Made by a program: the position numbers and the translations under genes
NCBI RefSeq assembly: GCF_047511655.1
Contig: NC_133390.1
Location: 91,209,583-91,273,582 of the forward strand
Reading direction: 5' to 3'
DNA: 64,000 bases
Origin: Castor canadensis
Lineage: Eukaryota; Chordata; Mammalia; Rodentia; Castoridae
Part shown: positions 10,441 through 22,060 of the stretch, one piece after another
Layout of the letters: each line of letters begins with the position of its first letter
Position numbering within the stretch: the stretch's first letter is position 1
Notes under the pieces: generated by a model
Told to the model about the DNA's origin: nothing
Database searches by the model: none
What the model saw: the letters and a program-made list of their open reading frames with translations, nothing else

Positions 10441-13400
10441 CCAGTTTGGTCTGTGAACAAGAAAATACCCTTCAGAGTATAACAGAGGATTATCAAGACT
10501 ACAATGGATACTGCATTACCTTAGCAATTATTCCAAGAAGTTTTATGCATACATTAAAAATAAAAAGCTATTTATTTAAAGAGGTCTGCTCCAAAAACTA
10601 CTTTGATTTTTATGGTTTTAAACAACGTATGCATTGGCATTGAACAGCTGAATAATCCCTTTATGGTTGCATAAATTCCAAATCTGATTTTTCACTTTCT
10701 AAAGTAATTGAAAACAAATTCTGAAAAATCACTGACACAGGCAAATGGGACTGAGAAATCTGTACACAGACTCTCAGAAACTCTAGAAACATTAAAATGT
10801 ACCCTCATAAAGAATCAGAATAGCATCATTGCTTGAGATTGGTGGGTATGTAAATGTAGAATCAGTAATAAGTATTTCTCATTTCTATGTCTGCTGGCTT
10901 TGACCCTGAAAATGTCGAGCTGAGGAATGAATGTGTCTGTTGTGATGAATGAGTGGACCAGCTGAGTTACCTCACCATGCCTGTGCACAGTGATTCTCCT
11001 CCTTTCCTCTCTCTCCATCCAGTGCTTGCTAATGAGGTTCAGAGGATGATCTGTGTAGCCATTCCTCCAGAGAAAGAGGGACATTGAAACAATGATAAAT
11101 TACCCACACCTAAGCCAAATAGACAAAAAGAGATTAAATGTAAGCAGATGAACAAAATGTATACACATTATAACAACAAAATACTACCATGGAACACCAT
11201 TCAGCCAATTAGATGTTTGCTGAGCAAACATCCACTTGGATTAATTAACAAAATTCATGTCTACAAGAATTAGATATTGTCCAATATCCAACTTTCTGTT
11301 AAGTAGTGAGTCAGCCTTTCCTAACTACTTTGAAATTGATGTCCTTTTTAAATCATTTGCTAAATCTTTTTTGTTGTTGTTGTTGCTTAAGTACAATGAA
11401 ACAATACAGGAAGGTATTAGAGGCTTTCATCAAGTAAGGATAAAAACCAATGTTCTGGAGGACGTGATGGTCTAAATTTCTTGAAGTTGTGTTTGCCACC
11501 CTGCCAAAATTAGGCAGAGAAAGATTATAAACGATTATGGCCTTTATATCTGTCGGTTGGGAACATTTTCAGATTTAGGAAAACTTCATTGTTCGAGTTG
11601 AACTTTTCAGTTTAAAATAGTAAGGGTAGAATGAGAAAACTAATCCTCTCTTACTAATGTGTTTTCCACAGTGAAGTCTGAGAAACTTAGCATAATGCAA
11701 TTTTGAAAAAAATAAAAAGTTTTTCCCTTTTCACCTACTTCCTAATAATGAAACTGCAAAATATAGAACATAATTCTTTTATTAGAATATGTCAGCTTCC
11801 TCAGAGACAATGCCTAAATACAAGTAACTATTTGAAACAAATCTTTCTGGAACATCTGAAGAAACTCCTCTGGGAGTCTTTCTCTTTAGAAGTTCCCACG
11901 CAGCAATCACTCACCCTTTCTGCCATCCAGCCAAACAAACAAAATAAACAGAAGAACTATTCCTCTTTGACTTGCATTTTACTGGGTATCCATTTTTTCT
12001 ATATCATAATCTTCAAACAAATAAAGCTTGAGAGAAGAAGCCCACCTCTAGTTTTGTATTAAATATTTATTCCTGAGCAAACTTAGCTAGCTGTTCCATG
12101 GAAACCACAATGCAGTCTTTAAATCATTTAGTGTTATTAATTTAGCAGTTGTATAGTGATGGATTTTTCAGATTGCTTATTTGTAGATCTCTTCAGACTG
12201 AAAATATGCAGATATCATAGCTTTGCTTACTCGGCTCTCAATATAATGCCCTTATTTCCGTGAGGAACGATATTTCACAGCAAAATTATTGATAATCAAA
12301 TGAATTGCCAGGGTTTGGGCTTTGTGTATGGATCTCTGTTTTAACCACTAGCAGCCAAACATAAATTCATTTCTGATTTGTAAAACTTAGTGGGAACCAT
12401 AATTATGCTTAATTTGGTTAACATAGTTCCAAAATACAGCAGCCTCAGATTGTTATAAGTACTCCCTCCTACCCTTGGTTTCAACACAGCAATTCACAGT
12501 AAAAGTGGAACAATAAAAACCATTCCATTGGTTCATTGTATCCTGAATTCATTTCAGATCATTATTTTTATTATTAGAAAATGTGATGGCCATTTTACCT
12601 CGTTAGAACATTCAACAATTACTATAAGTTCAAATGCCGTGGGGGATTTCTGTGAATCAGAGTTTTGCTCAAGGAAGTTCTGGCTAGGAAAGAGAGAGAA
12701 GATAAAACAAATGGGCCTCCTTATTCAAATTCCCCACTGAGTAAATACTACCACATTACCAGCTCTGAATAATTAACTTTCATTTACTGTGCCAAAAATG
12801 ATGCACTGTATTTGAAATGCATCTTTTCAATAAATACTCCTTGAGAGAAACTACCACAGAAATCATGACAGCTGTCATTGCACTAAACTTTTACTTACTC
12901 AAATCATTTTCTGAAAGCCATCATTAGATTCAAATTAAAATAAAGCTGAGGTTTTCTAAATAAAACTGTCAAAGAAGATAAAAGTTTTTACATTGACAGT
13001 AAAGCAAATGATTTTTTCCACTCTGTTGAGGTTGCATAATGGTGCAGTATATCTGAATGACTTATAGTCCATTAATGACAGATTAACAGCTGGAGGAGGG
13101 GAGATCATTCCAAGAATAGTTTTCAAATGAATGAAACTTCAGGCCCAGAGGCAATGGGAAATGCAAAGTGAGGGGAACCCAAGGAAGTGTGGGTGGAAGA
13201 GTCTTATAAGATCAGACTTTCATAATTCATTAAAATCACTGAAAATGACAGGCTATGATCTGAAATGAATTTTCCACATGTATAGGGGAAAGAGGTCATA
13301 GTGTAACTGAATGCAATGGCTTTTCCTCTGGGTGAGTGCAAAGTCCATGAGCACAACCAGAAGATAAAAGAATGAAAAAAGTTTTATTATTTGCAGCAAG

Positions 13401-13506
13401 TAAGGAGAGCACTGGAACCATTTGCAAAGAACTGCTTTCCTTGAATAAAGACAGCAAAGGAATTTTATGGAGTAATCTGTACATATTCACATTTTAAAAA
13501 AGCGCA
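10441..13506. other. Unique-looking 3-kb stretch, no gene
   Basis: No repeat or gene was recognised. The longest frame (119 codons at 11703-12062) has no motif and is AT-biased like its surroundings. The part at 12970-13110 has a texture common in conserved non-coding elements (homeodomain-type TAAT words and an E-box), but that is only an impression. Confidence 0.4.
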
Positions 13507-13579
13507 TGTATGGGACAGCATATTCCAGAGCATGCTCAATTTAGGGTCTACATTCCTCAGCATTTACGACTTTGGATTA

Positions 13580-13658
13580 CCGTCATAAATCACATGTTCA
13601 AAATGGAGCCTGCAGTACGTTCCTGAGCGTGCTCAATTGGCCGTCATAAATCACATGT
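13580..13658. repeat. Two exact 18-bp copies, 61-bp period
   Basis: ccgtcataaatcacatgt occurs at 13580-13597 and 13641-13658. Upstream words are also duplicated imperfectly (ccagagcatgctcaattt near 13528 and cctgagcgtgctcaattg near 13622), so the unit is probably longer than 18 bp. Confidence 0.9.
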
Positions 13659-13757
13659 GTGAACAGAAAGATGGCCAAGACGAGTGCTTCTGGGTAGAGA
13701 ATTTAGTATTACAATGAGCAAAGTTTAGTTTAGGCCACCTAAAAGAATGAGTTAGAG

Positions 13758-13771
13758 TGACCCGGTGACCT
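13758..13771 (-). promoter_or_regulatory. DR2-type nuclear receptor site
   Basis: On the minus strand this reads AGGTCA-CC-GGGTCA, two perfect half-sites spaced by 2 bp, the arrangement bound by retinoic acid receptor/RXR dimers. It lies in the putative LTR U3. Binding is inferred from the motif only. Confidence 0.45.
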
Positions 13772-13825
13772 TGGCTGGTTCCTTGTCAGTTTCTCAGGAG
13801 TCTTAACTGAAACAAAAAGTTAAGG

Positions 13826-13880
13826 ATTGGGGGCGTGGTTCAAGTGGTAGCGCCTCTGCCCTAAATTCAAGCCCCAGCAT
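13826..13880 (+). mobile_element. Partial tRNA(ID)-type SINE
   Basis: 'gggggcgtggttcaagtggt' followed by 'attcaagccccagcattctg'; the middle segment is missing. It lies within the LTR-like block and so is probably younger than it. Confidence 0.7.
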
Positions 13881-14119
13881 TCTGAGGCTCATTAACAGTC
13901 TTTTAAAGGGGTGGGTTTTTTTTTTATAAGTACAGGAGTTTGCCCCTAAAAGTGCCTGCCTTTCATAGGGCCAGCAATAATAAATGCTAAACTCTTAAAG
14001 ATGACTGCAGAAGGTAGAGAACCATGGAAGTGTAACTGTGTTGCCTACGTGAAAGACAGCTTTGCCAAGACAATTTGGTGAGGGATTCTGTGTACATGAT
14101 TTTCCTATGACATATTATT

Positions 14120-14222
14120 ATTTTGCTTTTTCTTGCTGTTTTTTGAGACAAGGTCTCACTATGTAGCCCAAGCTGGCTTGTAGCACATGATTTTCCTGCC
14201 TCAGCACGTGCCACCATGCCTA
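14120..14222 (-). mobile_element. B1/7SL-type SINE monomer, antisense
   Basis: The plus strand shows 'ttttttgagacaaggtctca', then 'gtagcccaagctggcttgta', then 'gcctcagcacgtgccaccat', the complement of a 7SL-derived monomer with its A-rich tail at the left. Confidence 0.85.
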
Positions 14223-14402
14223 GCACCGGCACTCTTTCAATGTAATGAAATACTACTTGATGCAACTAGATGTAATGGGAGGTTAACACTAACAAGTGTT
14301 TTATGTATCAAGTTGACGTGTTCAAAAAGACTAGTCTATAATTATAGAATTATAATGTATACCATATGTATCATATATATATATATAGTAAAATTACATG
14401 AA

Positions 14403-14502
14403 ATAGGAGCTGGGGAGGTAAACTGAGTGGTAGAGTTGCTTGCCTAGCAAGCAGGACATCCTGGATTTGATCCCAGTACCACACACACACACATGCACAC
14501 AG
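14403..14502 (+). mobile_element. tRNA(ID)-type SINE with CA-rich tail
   Basis: 'gtagagttgcttgcctagca' and 'ggatttgatcccagtaccac' identify the element. Its tail is a (CA)n run at about 14481-14500. Flanks aattacatgaa (14392-14402) and aattatatgaa (14503-14513) form an 11-bp target duplication with one mismatch. A short (AT)n run precedes it at 14372-14386. Confidence 0.85.
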
Positions 14503-15334
14503 AATTATATGAAGCAAATTCTAATGCCATCAGCTATATTTTTTTCCTAAATTAATTTTATGTGCAGACAAAATTTGATTTTTTTATCACAAAGGCAGTT
14601 TATGCTTTTATAGATATTATAGAAAACTGATAAGAACAAATGAAGAAGGTCAAAAATCACTTTGCAGTTATATATTGAAATTTTAGCACATTTTCTCCAT
14701 CATGTAATGTATTTATTCATAATTTTTAATAAACATGGGATTATGTTGAATGCACCTGACATTATGTCATAAAAATAGAAGCTAAAAGCTTAGACTTGCT
14801 TTTAAAGTGAGTAATCTACTTTAAGGTACATCCAGTAGCCTTAATAATCTACTATGGCTATTACACCAAGACATTTGTCTTTGTCTGTTGCCAACCTTGG
14901 ATTTGTGAGCTCAGTACCCATTGAAATATGATCAGTTATAGTTATTGTAACATCTCTTTTAGTGATTAAGACGATGACTCCAGCTAAAAGCCTAAAGTAA
15001 GATAGAAATAATATGCGTGACCTCAGCATCTAAAGTCCCCAAACTGTTACTTCATCTGGCTTCGAATGCCTTTGGGACCTCAGTTTACATCAATAATAAG
15101 CTGTGGTCTTCAATAAGTAATAATTATGGTATAATTATGGCACAACACCAACAAATAATAATCATGCTTAAAAAGAATTAGGCCACCTTACAATGAAAAA
15201 AAAATACTGTCAATTGGACTAATTATAATGATTTGATAGCAGAAATACCACAAAAATTATTAAAATAGTTTCCATCTGAATTGTTTTTCCCTGAAAGTGA
15301 TTAATTTTATATATTTCTCTAAATCAGAATAAAT

Positions 15335-15672
15335 GGGAAATGGTAGGTGTGGCTTATTTTGCAAGTACAAAGACCTCAGTTCAAACCCCAGTCCCACCAC
15401 ACACAGACACACACAGACACACAGACACACACACACACACACACACAGAGAAACAGATACAATTTCTGAGTTCAAACCCCAGTACCACCAAAAAAAGAAA
15501 GAAAAGTAAGAGTGGTGGAGTGTCTCCTTTGCAAGTGTGAAGCCCTGAGTTCAAACCCCAGTCCCTTAAAAAAAAAGGATAAAAAAAAATCAGCTGGTAG
15601 AGTGACTTAAGTGGTAGCACACATGCCTTGCAAACATGAGGCCCTGAGTTCAGTACTGCAGGAAAAAAAAAA
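15335..15672 (+). mobile_element. Cluster of four ID-type SINE copies
   Basis: Four head-to-tail pieces: 15335-15395, 15458-15500 (3' half only), 15507-15579 and 15590-15672. Each has the box B-like 'gagttcaaaccccagt' or a close variant and an A-rich end. A (CA)n tract sits between the first two. They could be serial insertions into A-rich tails or a tandem duplication. Reading frames here are repeat artefacts. Confidence 0.8.
15396..15450. repeat. (CA)n/(CAGACA)n microsatellite
   Basis: A mixed CA and CAGACA repeat growing from the tail of an ID SINE. It produces spurious Cys/Val-rich and Thr/His-rich frames on the two strands. Confidence 0.95.
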
Positions 15673-16397
15673 GACAAACAGAATAAATTATAATAGTCAT
15701 AGTGTACAGTCTCTTAAGGAAAAAAGTTGGAAATAATTCCTTATGAGATTTTAGGTATCATGATATTGTGTAAGGATCTCTACTAAGACATAAAATTTAC
15801 CTCATTTAAATAAATTTTCCTTCAAAAATAAGGAAACTTTCTTTATGCTCTTTTATCTTTGTGCATTAACTTAAATGTCTACTATAGTTTACTATTATAA
15901 TAAATATTATGATAATAGTCTGTAATTCTACAGCCTTAGGAAAACAATTATGACTTTTTGTATTGTACTTACTTGCCTATTTAAAATGCAAAATTTATAT
16001 AAATTATGTTTCTATGGAAACAAATCTCTGGATTCCATTTTTCTAAATTTTACATTATGTAGCACATACTTTACCCTGTTTTTACATAATCTTCAAAACA
16101 GTAATTTTATTGTATGCATTACATTACATGAAGCAGAAGCATAATAATTAACAATTATTCCCCTGCTTGGGGCTACTTATATTGTTTTAAATGTTTTAAT
16201 TTTCTTTTACTTTATTAACTTTTACCCAGTCTTAGATTGCTAGGTTTGCTTTTCCTTGATTCATTACCATATGACTCTAATAAGCTATATTATTCTTTTT
16301 TATGTTCAATATTTTCTCTTGATACATAAGGAGATTCTTTTCTTTCCAAACTCTTCATTTTTTTATAGTGAAAATGTTTACTTCAGTTACATTTTTA
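15673..16397. other. AT-rich stretch, nothing recognised
   Basis: No gene, repeat or regulatory signal that I can support; very low GC content. Confidence 0.4.
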
Positions 16398-16830
16398 TGG
16401 TTAATTTTATGTGTCAACTTCATTGGGCATGGGATGCCCAAATATCTGACTAGTCATAATTTCCACACACATCTTTGAAGGTGATTCCAGAAGAGATTAG
16501 CATTTGAATCATCCAACTAAGTAAAACAGATGTCCATCCTCAATGTGGATGAATAATTTAATCCACTGAGGGTGAGCAGAAGAGAAAGAGGGCGGAAGGA
16601 GAAAGACTGAATTGGTTATCTGCTTGACTGCACAAATGGAGATGCTGGTATTGGTGTTCACTTGCCCATTAACTGGAACTTACACTCTGAGCACTCTTGG
16701 GTCTCAAGCCTTCAGTCTTGGACTAGAATTCACATCACCAGCTTGCTTGCATCTCCAGTTTGCAGGTTAAGGGTCTTAGTAGGTTTCATAATCATGTGAA
16801 ACAATTCTTATAATAAATTTCATTCTAGAT
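16398..16830 (+). repeat. Old mammalian interspersed repeat, unnamed
   Basis: Matches a consensus I remember: it begins with 'ggttaattttatgtgtcaac', then 'gggcatgggatgcccaaata', 'gagattagcatttgaatcat', and ends with 'cataatcatgtgaaacaatt' before an AT-rich tail. The order is preserved for more than 400 bp. I cannot name the family with confidence. Non-coding. Confidence 0.65.
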
Positions 16831-16929
16831 ATAAATATATTTGTGTATATGTATTTGTGAATATTGATTGTTTAATTCAACAACAATCTCAATTATTCAA
16901 TGGCTGTTTTTGTTATTCTTTGATCTGGT

Positions 16930-17345
16930 TAATGTTTGTTTTATTAGTTAGAACAGACCAGGCTATGCTGTGGTGGAAAACACCAAAATCTCAATTGCTT
17001 AAATTAATCAAATGTATTTCTTGCCTACTTTACAAAACCACCTTGTGGTGGCAGTGGGTAGCCTGTTCACTGTAGCCACAGAGAGAACCAGAAAATTGCA
17101 CTTACATGAAGACATTGCCAGACCTTTGCTGTAGTTAAACATGAGCTTTTCAAGTTCTATCTCTGTTAATTAAATAGTCTATTTCCTAAATAATGCATAT
17201 CACTTTTGAACAGAATTCATTGGCTCAATTTAGTCATATGACCTTACCCAGCTACACAGGAGTGAAAGGACAATACCACTACTTGCACAACAGGATGGAG
17301 AACTGAAAATATTTGGCAGACAGCACTAGTGACTTGCTTATCTAT
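16930..17345 (+). repeat. Second old mammalian repeat, unnamed
   Basis: Begins 'gttagaacagaccaggctat' and ends near 'cagacagcactagtgact'. Both ends and several middle words match a remembered mammalian repeat. The 72-codon frame at its left edge is not a gene. Family not assigned. Confidence 0.5.
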
Positions 17346-18018
17346 CCTGTCTTTATTGCTATGAGATGATAACCTCTATTTCCTAGAATTTTCCATTTTG
17401 TGTTAAAAAGATATTTTAGGGTATATAGTTGCCAACAACTGTGTTCATTCTTTTTGCTTTCTATTTTGTGTGGGCAGTGGTTTTTGCATGTTTGTTTGTT
17501 TTTTTGTGGATAACTTTATATTTTCTGTTCATTCACACTTCTATGTGATTAATTTGCTAATCTTTCAAAAGCACACCAGATGGAGAATTGCTTTAAAACA
17601 TAGTCCTAGCTGGCTGACTATTTTCTGGCTGAGTGAGCCTATTTGATCTTGGGTTGGAAATTAGGCTTTTAAATTTTTTGAGCTATTTTCTTCATATCCC
17701 AATAGTTTACTTAATAATTCAGTGTCAGAGATAGTTTTGATGAAGAGTTAAAATGTAGGAGAGTTTTATTCAGTTCAAACAGCTCATGTCACAATCTCAT
17801 GTCCTTCTTGAGTCTTGAATTAAAAGTAGCCCACATAGAGAGTTTATTTCTATCATAACCAATTCAGGGGCCAAGATGCTGGCATATAGAAGTACAGAAA
17901 TTGAAAGTCCATTCAACTAATAATCTCAGATGATAGTAAAGAAAATTGTTTGAATTCTGCATCAAAGCCTGGTGTAAATTGTAACCATTACTGAGGCAAG
18001 CTACAGGTACTCCTTTAG
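17346..18018. other. Unique-looking stretch, no gene
   Basis: No recognised repeat, gene or regulatory signal. The longest open frames are below 60 codons. Confidence 0.4.
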
Positions 18019-18030
18019 TATCTATAACTT

Positions 18031-18103
18031 TTCTTTTTTAATTTTCTTTTTATTCATTTATTCACACCTGCATACATTGTTTGATAGTACAGCATAGTAT
18101 AGT
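18031..18103 (-). mobile_element. Tiny (73 bp) L1 tail insertion, antisense, with TSD
   Basis: The plus strand shows a T-rich run, then 'tattcatttattcacacctg' and 'catacattgttt', the complement of the L1 3' terminus seen in sense at 62388-62425. The flanks repeat tatctataactt at 18019-18030 and 18104-18115. A third copy of the same 12-mer follows at 18117-18128. The insertion keeps only about the last 45 bp of L1 plus a short filler. Confidence 0.75.
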
Positions 18104-18513
18104 TATCTATAACTTGTATCTATAACTTATCTGTGTGTACTGACTACTTCTGATAATGGCTTATTTGGGCAAATAAGAATACTTTTTGCTATTTGGGTTT
18201 TTTGTCATGAATTATTTATATTTAGATATGCAATTTTCCATTCACATCAACTGAATGATATTTAAAGATACTAGAAAGTTGGCTGTTTAAATTTCATTTA
18301 ACTAACTTAAAGAAAACATTTGTTCAACATTTTTCACCAGCTCTCTAGAATGCTAACCAAAAGATTAAAAACATAAATTCTACATGAATGTTGATATGGT
18401 ATTAGCAGCCCTTTTATTGTATAACTTAAGGATTTCTTAGTTTTCGGTATAGTTTTTATTGTTTTCTATTTAAATTAAGTTTATTTTAATTGATCTATAA
18501 AGCATTAAATTTT

Positions 18514-19640
18514 TTAATTTTTTGAGGCGCCTCCATACTATTTTCCATAGTGGTTGTACTAATTTACATCCCCACCTGCAGTGTATGAGGGTTCTTTCTT
18601 TCCCACATCCTCACCAACATTTGTTGTTGTTTGTGTTCTTGATGGTAGCATTCTAACAGGAGTGAAGTGCAATCTTAACGAGGTTTTGATTTGTATTTCC
18701 TTTATGGCCAGGGATCTTTAGTATTTCTTCCTGTGCCTTTTTGCTGTTTGGACTTCCTCCTTTGAAAAAGCTCTGTTCAGTTCTTTTGCCCATTTCTTCA
18801 TTGGATCATTAATTTTGGGGGAGTTTAGTTATTTGACATCCCTGTATATTTTCGTTATTAATCCCTTGTCAGATGAATAGCTAGCAAAGATTTTCTCCCA
18901 TTCTGTAAGCAGCCTCTTCAATTTATAGACCATTTCTTTCATTGTACAGAAGCTTTTTAATTTCATGTAGTCACATTTGTCAATCTTTTCTCTTAGTTGC
19001 TGAGCTATTTGAGTTCTATTTAGGAAGTTATTGCCTATGCCTATGAATTCCAGTGTATTCCCTGGTCTTTCCTGCACTAGTTTCAGTTTCAGGTCTTATA
19101 TTAAGGTCCTTCATCCACTTTGAATTGATACTTGTACAGGGTGACTGACAAGGATCTAGTTTCAGGTTTCTCACAGATACCCAGTTTTCCCAGTGACATT
19201 TGTTGAAGAAATTGTCTTTTCTCCATCATATGTTTTTGGTACTTTTGTCAAAAATCAGGTGGATGTAGCTGCATGGATTCATATCTGGGTCTTCTATTCT
19301 GTTTCACTGGTCTTCATATCTGTTTTTATGCCAGTACCATGCTGTTTTTATTGCTATTGCTCTGTAGTATAGTTTGAAGTCAGGTGTTGTGATACCTCCA
19401 GTACTGCTCTTTTTGCTCAGTATTGCCTTGGCTGTTCACAGTCTTTTTGTGCTTCCAAATGAACTATAGGGTTGATTTTTCAATCTCTGAGATGATTGTC
19501 ATTGTAATTTTAATGAGGGTTGCATTGAACATATAGATTGCTTTTGTTAATATTTTCACAATATTGATTCTACCAATCCATGAGCATGGGAGCTCTTTCC
19601 ATCTTCTGTAGTCTTCTTCAATTTCTTTCTTCAATTCTTG
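18514..19640 (-). mobile_element. Inverted 5' part of an L1 (ORF2 region)
   Basis: On the minus strand this encodes a decayed stretch of ORF2p C-terminal region. The frame at 18829-19077 contains residues matching the L1 motif 'LKSFCTMKE' and 'EWEKIFASYSSDKGLI'. It joins a sense-strand L1 3' end at about 19640 with roughly 290 bp of ORF2/3' sequence missing between the two parts, judged against the copy at 62833-63840. That is the structure expected of twin-primed (5'-inverted) L1 insertion. Confidence 0.85.
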
Positions 19641-20204
19641 CAAACATCATCTTAAGTGAAGTTAGCCAGGCTCAGAAGGCCAAAATCCACAGGTTTTCTC
19701 TCATATGTGGAATATAGACCTCATAGAAATACAGCAATATTATGAAAAACAGGTCATGCTAAGGGAGGGTTGCATACGAGAGAGGGAGGGTAAAAGAAGG
19801 AAGTTAAGAAACTGAATATGGTGGATATTCTCTCTATACAAGAATGACTATGGAATTTTAAGCCTGTTGAAATCATCATAAGAAAGGGACTAAGATAGAA
19901 AGAAAAAAATAGAGGAAACGAACCAATTCAGGTTATAATACATATATATATGTATCCATGGAAATGCCACAAGGAAGCTCCTTGTGTAGCTATATTAAAC
20001 AAACAGAACAGGAGGACTGAACAGGCTGGGGAAAGGGGTTGGTACTGGTAGGAGGAAGGGAATGATATACGAGGGTGAATTCAGTACAAATATTGTGTAC
20101 ACATGTATGGAAGCGGAAAAATGATTCCTGTTGAAACTGTTCCAGGAGTGGAGGAGCAGGGGATAAAGGAAAATGATGGAGGTAGTGAATTCAAGTATGA
20201 TATA
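19641..20204 (+). mobile_element. L1 3' end, left part of interrupted copy
   Basis: Collinear with 63285-63760: 'aagtgaagttagccaggctc', 'ttctctcatatgtggaatat', and so on through the 3'UTR, with an extra segment at 19915-20030. It stops at the RAB1B retrocopy and resumes at 22061-22135. Confidence 0.85.
20193..20204 (+). repeat. Left target-site duplication of RAB1B retrocopy
   Basis: aagtatgatata, repeated at 22059-22070 immediately after the poly(A) run. This marks L1-type retroposition of the mRNA copy between them. Confidence 0.85.
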
Positions 20205-22060
20205 TTCTAGAGGGCAGAGCTGTCACCATCTTGGAAGGGAGGTGGAGCACAGCCCATTGGGAGCCATGAACCCTGAGTATGACTATCTTTTTAAGCTACT
20301 TTTGATTGGTGACTCGGGTATGAGCAAGCCATGCCTGGTTCTGCGGTTTGCTGATAACACATACGCAGAGAGCTACATCAACACCATTGGCGTGGACTTC
20401 AAGACCCAAGCCATTGAGCTGGATGGCAAAACCATCAAACTTCATATCAGGGACACATGGCTGGTCAGGAATGGTACCAGACCATCACTTCCAGCTGCTA
20501 CCAGGATACTCATGTCGTCATTATGGTGTATGATGTCACTGACCAAGAATCCTATGCCACCGTGAAGTAGTGGCTGAAGGAGATAGACTGCTATGCCAGG
20601 GAGAATGTCAATAAGCTCCTGGTAGGCAACAAGAGTGACCTCACCACCAAGAAGGTGGTGGACAACATCACAGCCTAGGAGTTTGCAGACTCTCTAGGCA
20701 TCCCCTTTCTGGAGACGAGTGCCAAGATTGCCACCAATGTTGAGCAGGCGTTCATGACTATGGCTGCTGAGATCAAAAAGCGAGTTGGGCCAGGTGCAGC
20801 TTCAGAGGGTGAAAGACCCAAAGTCAAGATTGATAGTACCCCTGTGAAGTTGGTTAGTGGTGGCTGGTGCTAGGAGGGGCACTTGGGTGGGACAGAAGGG
20901 CATGCCTTCTCCCAACAATGCCCCTGGAGGGGGCAGAAGCTCCCTCCCTCTACCGGGGCATTTGAGTCTATAGCTTTAAGGTGTCCTGGGCTCCCCATCT
21001 CCCTTTGACCCATCTGCCTGCTGCCCTGAGCCCCAGTTCCATCAGGGCCCCCAAGGGAGGACATGTAGAACCTATACAGGGCTGGGATTGGAACAGGGAC
21101 TGCTCTGCTGCTGCCTCTATGTACCTTGAAAAGTTGCCCTCTACACTTCCTTTGAATTCTGCCATCCATGTCCCCACCCCCATGTATGCTGAACTGACTC
21201 TCCTTTCTCATCTTCCTCCTCTCCCCTTCCCAGGAGCTGAGGGCCTGACTGGCCTCTGCTGCCCCTGGCTGCAGTCTGTGGTCAGGGGATCCAGGACCCA
21301 AGATCCAGGGCCTTGGGAGGGGCATTGGGGCTGCAGGGGCCCAGAAGCCCACCCTTTCTTTTTCCCTGCCTCCATCCACTCCTCCCTCCACAGTCTGAGC
21401 CATCCAGCTACAGTGGGATCTGAGCACAGTTAGCATAGGTGGGCAGCCAGCTAACTGGATCTGTGTCTGGAACCAGAGGGAGCCTGTTGCTGCTGCCTCC
21501 TGCCCTTCCAGAGACAAGCCTGTGTACTGCCTGCCCTTTGTTCCCAAGGCAGGTGGAGGTGAAAGGCTCACTGTGCCAGAGGCCTGGCACCAGCCTTAAC
21601 CCTTACTCTGCCAGCACCTCCCTTTCCCTGAGGCAGCACATCTGGCTTATTCTCCCTTCATCTTTCGAGCCCAGGGAGCTAGAGGCTCATCCCTGCCCGA
21701 GATAAATGAGTGCAACCCAGGGTTGGGGGCCTTTCTGCTGTCCCATTTCCCCACAGGATCCCGGCTCCTGCCTTCTGGCACAGCTTCCTGCAGAAAACAA
21801 ACCTTTGGTCTCTACCTAAGAAGCCATGTCCCTTGTACTGTCTCTTGTCTGTCCCACCTATGCCTTGCCCTCCAGTCCAGCTTGTATTTAAATCCCTGAG
21901 CTACCTTCTGGAGGTCCCCATTCCCAGGTTCCCTTCTGGTATCATGTCAGGTATTTTGCAAGGAAAAAAACACTTGGGGAAAGACTGAAGAAGACAAAAA
22001 AAATAAAAGTTAATAATAATTTCCACTGGTCCTTGGATGGTTTTTGCAAGGAAAAAAAAA
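20205..22060 (+). pseudogene. RAB1B: Processed pseudogene of RAB1B, with full 3'UTR and poly(A)
   Basis: An intronless copy of the Rab1b small GTPase mRNA (the parent controls ER-to-Golgi vesicle traffic). The former CDS runs 20266-20873: it begins [18 protein letters not shown] and ends near SGGWC. RAB1B rather than RAB1A is indicated by the direct MNPEYD start and by the [12 protein letters not shown] and NVEQAFM words. Damage: P-loop GDSGVGKS has become GDSGMSKP; W62 is R; a 2-bp insertion after codon 64 (about 20458) breaks the frame in switch II; Q101 is TAG (20568-20570); K137 is TAG (20676-20678); the first C-terminal prenylation Cys is Trp. The net length of 608 bp against 606 fits one 2-bp insertion. 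The GC-rich tail 20874-22051 is 3'UTR with AATAAA at 22002-22007 and an A run at 22052-22060. Confidence 0.95.

Larger units (their letters stand above)
13507..13985 (+). mobile_element. Probable solo LTR (rodent ERV type), boundaries uncertain
   Basis: Several signals have the spacing of an LTR. An 18-bp exact direct repeat (ccgtcataaatcacatgt at 13580-13597 and 13641-13658) lies within a longer imperfect duplication, like U3 enhancer repeats. It is followed by a TATAAG box at 13925-13930 and an AATAAA at 13979-13984, 54 bp apart. An ID SINE sits inside the putative U3. I found no convincing TG...CA ends with a target duplication, so both ends are approximate. Alternatives are a unique regulatory region or an older unnamed repeat. 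No retroviral coding sequence is present. Confidence 0.45.

Noticed and set aside
15260..15677. Cys/Val-rich and Thr/His-rich frames
   Set aside because: Translations of the CA/CAGACA microsatellite and ID SINEs.
20173..20565. 130-codon plus-strand frame as a functional Rab gene
   Set aside because: It is the 5' part of the RAB1B pseudogene read into the wrong frame after a 2-bp insertion. The GTPase core is broken and two stops follow in the true frame.
20870..21571. 233-codon minus-strand open frame, the longest in the window
   Set aside because: It lies antisense to the GC-rich 3'UTR of the RAB1B retrocopy. High GC lengthens chance frames, the composition is low-complexity Gly/Pro/Ser, and overlapping frames exist on the plus strand.
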